A stretch of DNA of 64,000 nucleotides, from the NCBI RefSeq assembly GCF_007558825.1, contig NZ_VLTK01000010.1:1-64000 (forward strand), written 5' to 3'. This document shows positions 53,728-60,617 of this stretch, piece by piece. Made by a program: the position numbers and the translations under genes. The notes beneath the pieces were generated by a model. It saw only the letters and a program-made list of their open reading frames with translations, was not told the origin of the DNA and did not search any database. Every line of letters begins with the position of its first letter. The first letter of the stretch is position 1. The stretch comes from Brevibacterium aurantiacum (GTDB lineage: Bacteria; Actinomycetota; Actinomycetes; Actinomycetales; Brevibacteriaceae).

Positions 53728-53760
53728 TTACACTGTAAACATTGATTACAGTGTAAACAT
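53728..53760 (+). promoter_or_regulatory. Two TTACA-S-TGTAAACAT sites upstream of the GlsB-like gene
   Basis: TTACACTGTAAACAT (53728-53742) and TTACAGTGTAAACAT (53746-53760) form an 18-base tandem. Each contains a 5-1-5 palindrome, TTACA-C/G-TGTAA. They lie 44 bases ahead of the GlsB start codon. TetR-type operators often look like this, and a tetR gene starts 480 bases downstream. Confidence 0.65.
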
Positions 53761-53803
53761 CGAGAGGCCTCGCGCTTCCTCGCACTATCAAAGGAAACTA
53801 CCC

Positions 53804-54076
53804 ATGGGCTTCATCGCTTACCTCGTCCTCGGCCTCATCGCCGGGGCTATCGCAAAGTTGATCCTGCCGGGACGTCAGGGCGGCGGCTGGATCGCCACCC
53901 TCATCCTGGGCGTCATCGGCGCACTCCTGGGCGGCTGGATCGGCAGCGCCGTATTCGGCGCGGGAGTCAGCTCGTTCTTCGATATCTCCACTTGGCTGTG
54001 CGCCATCGGCGGTTCGCTGATCGTCCTCGTCGTCTGGGGGCTCATCACCGGCCGCAGTCGGGCTGCCAAGGCCTGA
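53804..54076 (+). CDS. GlsB/YeaQ/YmgE-family stress-response membrane protein
   Basis: A 90-residue protein with three hydrophobic segments and the family pattern YLVLGLIAGAIAKLILPG, GGGWIATLILGVIGALLGGW (20 residues) and a final LIVLVVWGLITGR. These small membrane proteins are linked to envelope stress. AAAGGAAA precedes the ATG. It stands alone and is followed by a clear terminator. Confidence 0.88.
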   Translation: MGFIAYLVLGLIAGAIAKLILPGRQGGGWIATLILGVIGALLGGWIGSAVFGAGVSSFFDISTWLCAIGGSLIVLVVWGLITGRSRAAKA

Positions 54077-54116
54077 GGATCGATCCCCTCGATACCTCAC
54101 ATCCCCAGTGCACTCC

Positions 54117-54146
54117 GCGCCCCGAGCTCACCTGAGTTCGGGGCGC
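54117..54146 (+). terminator. Hairpin after GlsB-like gene
   Basis: GCGCCCCGAGCTC (54117-54129) and GAGTTCGGGGCGC (54134-54146) pair over 13 positions with one G-T wobble and a four-base loop. It lies 41 bases past the stop. Confidence 0.75.
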
Positions 54147-54239
54147 AGAGTCGTCTCCGGTGACCACAGGACCGCTAGGATGAATGGCGGCCGGGCCCGT
54201 TCTCGAATGTCCGCCGATTCACCGATGTGAGGAGATTCC

Positions 54240-54905
54240 ATGATTCGCCGGCGTCTGAGTCGCACCGAAGTCGTTCAGGCTGCAATCACCTTCATCGACG
54301 ACAACGGAGTCCAAGCCCTCACCATGAGACGGCTGGGTGCCGCCCTCGGTGTCGAGGCCATGGCCCTGTACCGACATGTTCCCGGGCGCGAGGAACTCAT
54401 CTCTGCGGCCGTCGGTGAACTCATCGACGATCTCTTCAATGACGATCTGATGCAGGAGAAGCCTTCGTCCTGGGAGGGCTATTTTCAATACGTTGCGAAT
54501 GCGATGCGCAAGCTCGCACTGACCCACCCGAAGATGTTTCCCCTGATGATCACCCAACCGCCAGATGCCCCGTGGCTGCGCCCACCCTTGCGCAGCATCC
54601 GCTGGGTCGACTATTTCCTCACGTCACTGAAGGGGTATGGGTTCTCCGACGATCGTGCCGTCAGCGCCTACAAAGCGTTCACCAGCTTCCTCCTCGGCGA
54701 TCTTCTGCTCCAAGTATCGGCCCTGGGCGTCAGTCCAGTTCCGCTTGCGGAGAACAGCAGCGACGAGCAGGACAACGAGAATCTTGGTGACTATCCGACG
54801 GTGCAACGGCTGCAGAGCAAACTCGCTGAGAACCATTCCGCCCGAGAGTTCGACGACGGACTCGACGACCTCATCGAACGACTCCGCACCGCGATGGACT
54901 CCTAG
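54240..54905 (+). CDS. TetR-family transcriptional regulator (TetR_C_1 type)
   Basis: A 221-residue regulator in the subgroup with the classic TetR C-terminal domain: RTEVVQAAITFIDDNGVQAL, GVEAMALYRHVPGREELI, then YFLTSLKGYGFSDDRAVSAY. Its start is preceded by GAGGAG. It runs in the same direction as the ACAD-PIG-L-GT operon that follows 48 bases later, so it may control that operon; the TTACA sites at 53728 are another possible target. Confidence 0.85.
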   Translation: MIRRRLSRTEVVQAAITFIDDNGVQALTMRRLGAALGVEAMALYRHVPGREELISAAVGELIDDLFNDDLMQEKPSSWEGYFQYVANAMRKLALTHPKMFPLMITQPPDAPWLRPPLRSIRWVDYFLTSLKGYGFSDDRAVSAYKAFTSFLLGDLLLQVSALGVSPVPLAENSSDEQDNENLGDYPTVQRLQSKLAENHSAREFDDGLDDLIERLRTAMDS

Positions 54906-54953
54906 CGCCCTGCTCTCTTCCGTCCAGGCACCAATGGCCCTGAAAGGAACGAC

Positions 54954-56014
54954 ATGAGCAGAGGCTCCGCCAGTTCCGACTCAGGTGTGTTCTCCTCTCC
55001 GCTGACCCCATGGCTCGAGCTCCCCCGAGGGTCCTCCCGGCACGAGGCCCTGATTCAGCTGGTCACTGACGGCACTCCCCCACCGACGAAGATCACCTCG
55101 CTTCAGAACCATTTGGAGCTCACCGGCACTTCCCCCCAATTGCACCAGTGGGAGGCTCTGTCGATGGTCGCTTCGATCGATGTGGCCGTCGCCCGCATGC
55201 TCGAGCCCCATATCGATGCCCTCGGCATCATCGCCGAGGCGAGTCTCGAGCCACCCGGAGACCAGACCTCATGGGGTGTCTATGCTGCGGAAGTCCCTGG
55301 CAAGGTCGTCACTGTCGCCGAGGCGGATGGCAGCACCGTCATCACCGGAGAGAAGGCGTGGTGTTCCTTGGCATCAGAGTTGAGTCATGCATCGTCATCG
55401 CCCATCGCAACGGACGCGGGCAGGCTGTGGCGGTGAGCATGGATGATCCGCGAGTCCACCCCGACCAAACCGCATGGCCGAGCCTTGGCCTCCGCGAGAT
55501 CCCCAGCGGGTCTGTGACTTTCGACCGGGCTCCCGCCGAGGAGGTCGGTCCGCCCGGCTGGTATCTTGATCGTCCGTCGTTCGCCTGGGGCGGGATCAGG
55601 GTCGCCGCCTGCTGGTTCGGTGGGGCCCTGGGCCTGGCGCAGAATGCGGCCCGCCGACATCTCGCGCGCCCCACCCCTGCACCGATGGGAGACCTGTGCC
55701 TGGGACAGCTCGATGCGGAGGTCTTCGCGACCCGTTCGGTACTCGCCCAGGCCGCCGAGGCTGCCGACAGTGAAGAAACGTTCACGCGCGATCGAGCCTG
55801 GTCGCTGGCGCTACGAGTCCGCAACATCGTCTATCGCAGCTCCCAACGCATTCAGCTTTTGAGCCGAGAGCTCGCCGGACCCGCCGCACTCACCAGCGAC
55901 AAGGCCTTCGCGAAGGCGGACGCTGACCTCACCGTCTACCTCAGCCAACACCATGGGCCCCGCGACGAAGCGTCCCTGGGCGAAGCGCTCGTGAAGGACT
56001 TCACAGCACAATGA
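54954..56014 (+). pseudogene. Acyl-CoA dehydrogenase-like protein, frameshifted
   Basis: The first 160 codons (to about 55391) read as the N-terminal and middle part of an acyl-CoA dehydrogenase-like protein, with TVITGEKAWCSLASELSH as the flavin-contact strand. The expected continuation (IVIAHRNGRGQAVAV, SLGLREIPSGSVTFDRAP, GGALGLAQNAARRHLA) is found in another frame from about 55391 to the stop at 56014. A one-base loss near 55391-55394 would explain it. No homopolymer is there, which argues weakly for a real mutation. Flavin domain length is shorter than standard (about 350 residues against 380). It overlaps the next gene by 4 bases (ATGA). A sequencing error cannot be excluded; if corrected, the gene would be intact. 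Confidence 0.75.
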
Positions 56015-57417
56015 GCTTCAGTCACCTAGATGAGAGCACCAGTGAAGAGGCGTGGGTCCAGGCCGGAGCCCTCGACCTGCCCCTCCTGACCGACGATGTC
56101 TGCGCTGAGGGCGGGTCCGTCCTGGTGCTCGCGGCACACCCCGATGACGAAGCATTCGGCGCCGCCTCGCTGCTGTCTCACACTCGGGCGTACAGCGCCG
56201 ATGTGACGGTGCTTCTCTTCACTGCCGGGGAGAAGTCCCACCCTCATTCGACCACGCACACTCGAGACCGCCTCAAACAGATTCGTCTGCAGGAATTCGA
56301 TGCTGCGCTGAGCTCGCTGAGCCCGTCAGTGACGAGCAGATTCCTCGAATTCGCGGATGGCAGTTTGGCCGAGCACAGTGACCAGGTGCTGCAGGAAATA
56401 GTGTCAGAGCTCTGTGCAGCTCAGGGGCCAGTCTCTATCGTGGCCCCATACAGCGGCGATGGGCACGCCGATCATGAGGCACTTGGTCAGGCCGCTTTGG
56501 CCGTGGGACGACGAAGTCGGGCAACGGTGCTCGAGTACCCCATCTGGTATTGGCACTGGGCCACCCCCAAAGACGCAAAGTGGCGGTCGTGGCGTTTCCT
56601 GCCCGACCCTGAGGACCTGGACAGGCAGGACATCTTCGAATGCTACCCCTCTCAGACTCTGCCCCTATCCGACCAGATCGGCGATGAGGCGATCCTCAGT
56701 CGAGCACAGTTGAAGCACTTCCACCGCGGCGGCGACACCTTCAAAATCACGGACTTCAGCGCCGACAAGCCAGAGACAGCCGCCGAGGCGGGTGTCAATA
56801 ACGCGCACACAGCCTCACGGGTCTTCGACGGTGTCCACATTGACCGCAGTGACCCCTGGGCCGTGCGTGATTCCACCTACGAGATCTCCAAACGCGCGAC
56901 CCTGCTGACTCACCTTCCGCAGACCTCGTTTGCCCATACGCTGGAGATCGGCTGTTCCATCGGGGTCCTGAGCGAAGAGCTCGCTGGGGTGAGTGAACGC
57001 GTGACTGCTGTCGATGCCAGCAGTCAGGCTCTGACCATCGCCGAGGGGCACCGCCCGGACAGCTCCCGAGTCAGCTACGTTCGCGCCACGGTTCCCTTCG
57101 AATGGCCCGAGGGGCTCTTCGACTGTGTTGTCCTGTCGGAGACGGGCTTCTACCTGTCTCGAACCCAGTTGCATCAGACTCTGCAGCGCATCGATGAGTC
57201 CACAACTCACAGTTTTGTGTTGGTGCTCTGCCACTGGACGGGCGATATCCGCGATTGGCCTTTGAACGCCGATGAGGTCCACGAGCGTTGCTTGAACTTT
57301 TGGCCCGATCGCAGAGTCGAGTTCCATGCCGATGCGAAGTATCGTCTCGACATCCTCACGGTGACGAAGTCCCCGAACATTTCAGAAGACACTGCCGGGG
57401 GTGACACCGATGGTTGA
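56011..57417 (+). CDS. Fused PIG-L-type deacetylase and SAM-dependent methyltransferase
   Basis: A 468-residue two-domain protein. Residues about 35-250 are a LmbE/PIG-L zinc deacetylase (LAAHPDDEAFGAAS, then DGHADHE with the third metal histidine). Residues about 270-450 are a class I methyltransferase (LEIGCSIGVLSEELAG, then DCVVLSETGFYLSR), in the NodS-like branch. Such deacetylases remove acetyl from GlcNAc-type sugars, and NodS methylates the freed amine, so both steps on one amino-sugar are plausible. It overlaps the acyl-CoA dehydrogenase gene by 4 bases and the glycosyltransferase gene by 17, an operon of unknown product. Confidence 0.85.
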   Translation: MSFSHLDESTSEEAWVQAGALDLPLLTDDVCAEGGSVLVLAAHPDDEAFGAASLLSHTRAYSADVTVLLFTAGEKSHPHSTTHTRDRLKQIRLQEFDAALSSLSPSVTSRFLEFADGSLAEHSDQVLQEIVSELCAAQGPVSIVAPYSGDGHADHEALGQAALAVGRRSRATVLEYPIWYWHWATPKDAKWRSWRFLPDPEDLDRQDIFECYPSQTLPLSDQIGDEAILSRAQLKHFHRGGDTFKITDFSADKPETAAEAGVNNAHTASRVFDGVHIDRSDPWAVRDSTYEISKRATLLTHLPQTSFAHTLEIGCSIGVLSEELAGVSERVTAVDASSQALTIAEGHRPDSSRVSYVRATVPFEWPEGLFDCVVLSETGFYLSRTQLHQTLQRIDESTTHSFVLVLCHWTGDIRDWPLNADEVHERCLNFWPDRRVEFHADAKYRLDILTVTKSPNISEDTAGGDTDG

Positions 57418-58120
57418 TGGCTTTGCGGTCATCGTGCCGGCGCACAATGAGGAAGACGAGATCGAAGGCAGTCTCGAATCGGTGATGGCTTCGGTTGCGC
57501 ATGCGCGTCGCACCTGCGCAGTCGTGCACATCCGGGTGATCGTCGTGGCAGATGCGTGCACGGACAATACGCTCGACCTGGTCACGGACTTCGCGTCTCG
57601 GAATCCGATTGTCGAGGTGGTCACAGTCTCATTCAACAATGTGGGATTCGCCCGCAATGCTGCTGGCGAACACTTCATCGGACAAAGGCGCATTCACACC
57701 CAGCAGGAGCTTGGTGCGCTGTGGCTCGCCTTCACCGATGCCGACAGCCGCGTGCCCGAACATTGGATCGCCTCCCATATCCGCAATGCCGAGCTCGGTG
57801 TCGACTGCATCGTGGGCACGGTTGCTCCGCGACCTGAGACCGGGACGGTCGAGCTCCTCGCAAAATGGCATGCCGCGCACGAACTGGGCGAGGACCACCC
57901 ATATGTCTTCGGGGCCAACCTGGGTGTCCGCGGAACCTACTTCGAACTCGTCGGCGGCATTCCGCCCCTGCCCTGTGGTGAGGATGCGGCCTTAGTGGCA
58001 GCGGTTCTCGATGCCGGTGGTCGGGTGCTGCGCACCGACACCTGTCGGGTCCTCACCTCAGCCAGGTTGGAAGGACGCGCCGCAGGCGGCTTCAGCACCT
58101 ACCTGCAGGAGCTGGCGTGA
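57401..58120 (+). CDS. Family 2 glycosyltransferase
   Basis: A 239-residue GT-A glycosyltransferase. It starts FAVIVPAHNEEDEIEGSLES, then VVADACTDNTLDL, then the metal-binding LAFTDADSRVPEHW (DAD). It has no membrane segments, so it is a soluble enzyme. The GTG start at 57401 overlaps the preceding gene by 17 bases; an ATG at 57410 is an alternative. Three bases after its stop begins the chimeric repressor remnant, so any fourth gene of the operon may have been lost there. Confidence 0.85.
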   Translation: MTPMVDGFAVIVPAHNEEDEIEGSLESVMASVAHARRTCAVVHIRVIVVADACTDNTLDLVTDFASRNPIVEVVTVSFNNVGFARNAAGEHFIGQRRIHTQQELGALWLAFTDADSRVPEHWIASHIRNAELGVDCIVGTVAPRPETGTVELLAKWHAAHELGEDHPYVFGANLGVRGTYFELVGGIPPLPCGEDAALVAAVLDAGGRVLRTDTCRVLTSARLEGRAAGGFSTYLQELA

Positions 58121-58123
58121 GCT

Positions 58124-58444
58124 GGCTCCGCGCCATCCGGCGGCACGCAGGGAATCGAGGCCACGGTGGTAACCGACGCGAGCAGCAGGCACATCGCCTG
58201 CCGCCTCAACGCGAATCATCACGACCATGCCTGCGTAGCATTCGAGCTGCCGGTGTCGAAGTCGACCGCGACTGATCATTTTCGAACACTGGGCGAGGCT
58301 GGGGTGATCCGCCAAGAATACCAGGGCACCTCGATCATGAACTTCCTGCCCAAGGACGACCTCGAGGCTCGTTTCCCCGGACTGCTTGATGCCGTGTTCG
58401 CGGCGCAGAACATCGAAGGTGGAGCCGCGTTCGTCTCGGTTTGA
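58124..58444 (+). pseudogene. Chimeric remnant: DUF3151-gene fragment joined to truncated ArsR-like repressor
   Basis: Bases 58124-58184 are identical, over 61 bases and in the same orientation, to 59363-59423 inside the DUF3151 gene (where they are the non-coding strand). From about 58184 the sequence instead matches the ArsR-like gene at 53245-53580, at roughly 80% nucleotide identity by eye, up to its stop. The repressor's first 25 or so residues, including its first helix, are gone. The recognition helix region (KSTATDHFRTLGEAGVIRQE) and the DLEARFPGLLDAV tail remain. An open frame from GTG 58166 would give about 92 residues starting in the foreign segment. Junction bases GCA are shared by both parents. 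Confidence 0.8.
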
Positions 58445-58650
58445 GCTCGACTATCAGGCGGAGCCTGAGTCGCGGAACACAGGCGGAAACACCGTCCGCC
58501 GCCGACACTGATATCGCGAAGTTTCACCGGGAATCACAAGGTTTGCCCACCAGACAATCGAAACCGCTAAGAGACCATAAAATGTGTGCACCGGACGAGA
58601 ATTAGAATATCGTCCAAGACTCTTTGTGATGAGCAGACGAAAGGCCTCAC

Positions 58651-59112
58651 ATGTCAGCCGACAACGAGGTCCGTACACTCTATCTGCGACTGCTGACGGC
58701 GTGGAACGAACGAGACGCCCACGCAATGTCAGCGTGCTTTGCCGCGGAGGGAGTCATGATCGGATTCGATGGGAGCGTGACCGACGGAGCGTCCTCCGTC
58801 TTGGATCACCTGTCGCCGATATTCGCGGACCACCCCACCGCGCAATTCGTCACGCTCATTCGGAGCGTTCGCGGTACAGGTAATGTCCGCATCCTCCTTG
58901 CCGATGCGGGGATGGTGCCACCGGGCGCAGCACAGATCAATCCCGATGCCAATGCACGGCAGTCTCTGGTGGCCAGGCGCACCGACGAAACGTGGCAGGT
59001 CGAACTGTTCCAGAACACTCCGACTGCGTTGCACTGGGATGAGGCACTACGCATCAGCCTGTCCGAGGAGCTGAACACGGCTCGCCGAGAACGAGGCCTG
59101 CTGCCGAATTGA
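58651..59112 (+). CDS. NTF2-like (SgcJ/EcaC-type) protein
   Basis: A 153-residue NTF2-fold protein: LYLRLLTAWNERDAHAMSAC, FDGSVTDGASSVLDHLSPIF (20 residues), then SLVARRTDETWQVELFQNTP. The SgcJ/EcaC group is annotated as possible oxidoreductase or hydratase partners, but function is unclear. Two identical 61-base direct repeats (58124 and 59363) flank it at 1.24 kb, so recombination between them could delete it. The 206-base gap upstream is less GC-rich and probably holds its promoter; no defined motif is clear. Confidence 0.8.
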   Translation: MSADNEVRTLYLRLLTAWNERDAHAMSACFAAEGVMIGFDGSVTDGASSVLDHLSPIFADHPTAQFVTLIRSVRGTGNVRILLADAGMVPPGAAQINPDANARQSLVARRTDETWQVELFQNTPTALHWDEALRISLSEELNTARRERGLLPN

Positions 59113-59146
59113 GTCAGTGCCCACATCCCCGGAGTTCCGTCGGGCG

Positions 59147-59183
59147 CCGTTCGGGCCCCGAATAGCATTCGAGCTCCGAACGG
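59147..59183. terminator. Hairpin between convergent NTF2-like and DUF3151 genes
   Basis: CCGTTCGG (59147-59154) and CCGAACGG (59176-59183) pair perfectly, and inner CGAAT/ATTCG arms extend the stem. It can terminate both convergent genes. Confidence 0.6.
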
Positions 59184-59194
59184 TCAGAGAACTG

Positions 59195-59656
59195 TCACTC
59201 CCCCGCCGCAATCGCGTCGATGGCTGCAGGGTCCGAAGACCGCAGGAACTCTTCGATCCGAGCGGCCTCTTCACCCTCGCCGATCGCGCCGGCAGCACGG
59301 CCCAGGGCGTTGAGCGCGCGCAGGAATCCGCGGTTGATCTCATGCTTCCATGGGATCGGACCGGCTCCGCGCCATCCGGCGGCACGCAGGGAATCGAGGC
59401 CACGGTGGTAACCGACGCGAGCATAGGCGTAGGAGTCGACGAGGCGGCCCTCGCTGTGTGCTTCATCGGCCAGAATCGCCCAGGCCAGGGATGAGGCGGG
59501 CAGGCTGGCGACGATGTCGATGGGCTCTTCGCCGGAGTCGAGGCGCTTCTTGGCTTCAACGTCCGCGTGGTCATCGGGCAGGTAGGTCGGCTGGGGGCCG
59601 AGCTGCGCGGCGTCGAGGTTACCGATGTGCGATGGGTTGCCGATGGGCTGTGTCAT
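59195..59656 (-). CDS. DUF3151 protein
   Basis: A 153-residue actinobacterial conserved protein: SLPASSLAWAILADEAHSEG (20 residues), AYARVGYHRGLDSLRAAGWR (20) and WKHEINRGFLRALNALGRAA (20). It is short, soluble and of unknown function, and is widespread in Actinomycetota. The segment coding for residues 78-98 or so exists as an exact 61-base copy at 58124-58184. Confidence 0.88.
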   Translation of the reverse strand: MTQPIGNPSHIGNLDAAQLGPQPTYLPDDHADVEAKKRLDSGEEPIDIVASLPASSLAWAILADEAHSEGRLVDSYAYARVGYHRGLDSLRAAGWRGAGPIPWKHEINRGFLRALNALGRAAGAIGEGEEAARIEEFLRSSDPAAIDAIAAGE

Positions 59657-59690
59657 GTCATCTCCTGATCATTGAACTGGTGCAGAGTTT

Positions 59691-60617
59691 TCAGTTGGAC
59701 TTCACTTCTGAGGGCTGGATGGAATACGGGTTGGTGCTCAGGGCTCCGTAAATCCCAGCGTCGGCGAGTTCCTTGAGCTGCTTCTCGTCCTTGACTCCGG
59801 TGGCCCAGACCTTGAGATTCGACCCGGTCCATTTTGCCGCCGTCGCCGCGTCCACGGCAATCATCGTATATCCCGAAGAGGACAAGGACTCCGACGCGGA
59901 TGCGGTCGGATCACCTGTGAACATCACCGCCACCTCGGCGTCGGATGCGGCATTGGCGACCTCGGCGTCATCGGTGCGCACGATCGTCGAATCGGCGATG
60001 TCCGCCTCGGCGATCTTCTTCAGCACCGGGGTCGCCACCTCGGGTGATTCGATGAGGGGCATGAGCACAGTGGCTCCAGCCATCTCATCGACCATCTGGT
60101 CCCAGGTGATGGGCTCACCGGGTGCGGTGTTCTTGCGCGGAGGCTTGATGTCCTGGCCCAGGAACGAACCACGATCCAGCGAGGCCAGGTCGTCCTTGAG
60201 CTCCATCGCCTTAGGCGCGGCCTTCGGATCCGCGGCGACGATGGTGCCATCGCCCAGTTCCGACAGGGTCGGTGCGGGCAGGTAACCGAACTTCGCGTTC
60301 TCGGTGAAGGCGAATTTGGAGTTCGCCGGGTAGACCTCGGAACCGCCGTCGAGGGCAGCGACTACGGGCTTGTTGAGCGAATCCACGGTCAAGTGGTCCT
60401 TGCTGCTGAACATGTTGAACCCGACGACGGCGACGACCGCGATGACGACGATGATGCCGGCCCACAGAGGTGCGTTGAATTTCTTCGGCGCCGGACGCTC
60501 GGGCACCGGATCGCGTCCGGTCTCGAACGACTCCTCGGCAGGCTGTCCGCTGCCTGTCTGTGCGCGGGTGCTCTGTTCACGTTCGCTGCGACCGTACCGA
60601 CGATTCTTCTTGCTCAA
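59691..60617 (-). CDS. Membrane-anchored protein with degenerate GDPD-like domain
   Basis: A 308-residue protein. A cytoplasmic polar tail of about 45 residues comes first, then one transmembrane segment (LWAGIIVVIAVVAVVGFNMF, residues about 50-70), then an extracellular domain. Its C-terminal end (GSNLKVWATGVKDEKQLKEL, then GIYGALSTNPYSIQP) resembles the final strands of glycerophosphodiester phosphodiesterase barrels, but the catalytic His/Glu pairs expected near the start of that fold (HRG, E-x-D) are not present. It is therefore probably a binding or structural relative. Its start overlaps the glycosyltransferase stop by 4 bases. Confidence 0.7.
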   Translation of the reverse strand: MSKKNRRYGRSEREQSTRAQTGSGQPAEESFETGRDPVPERPAPKKFNAPLWAGIIVVIAVVAVVGFNMFSSKDHLTVDSLNKPVVAALDGGSEVYPANSKFAFTENAKFGYLPAPTLSELGDGTIVAADPKAAPKAMELKDDLASLDRGSFLGQDIKPPRKNTAPGEPITWDQMVDEMAGATVLMPLIESPEVATPVLKKIAEADIADSTIVRTDDAEVANAASDAEVAVMFTGDPTASASESLSSSGYTMIAVDAATAAKWTGSNLKVWATGVKDEKQLKELADAGIYGALSTNPYSIQPSEVKSN

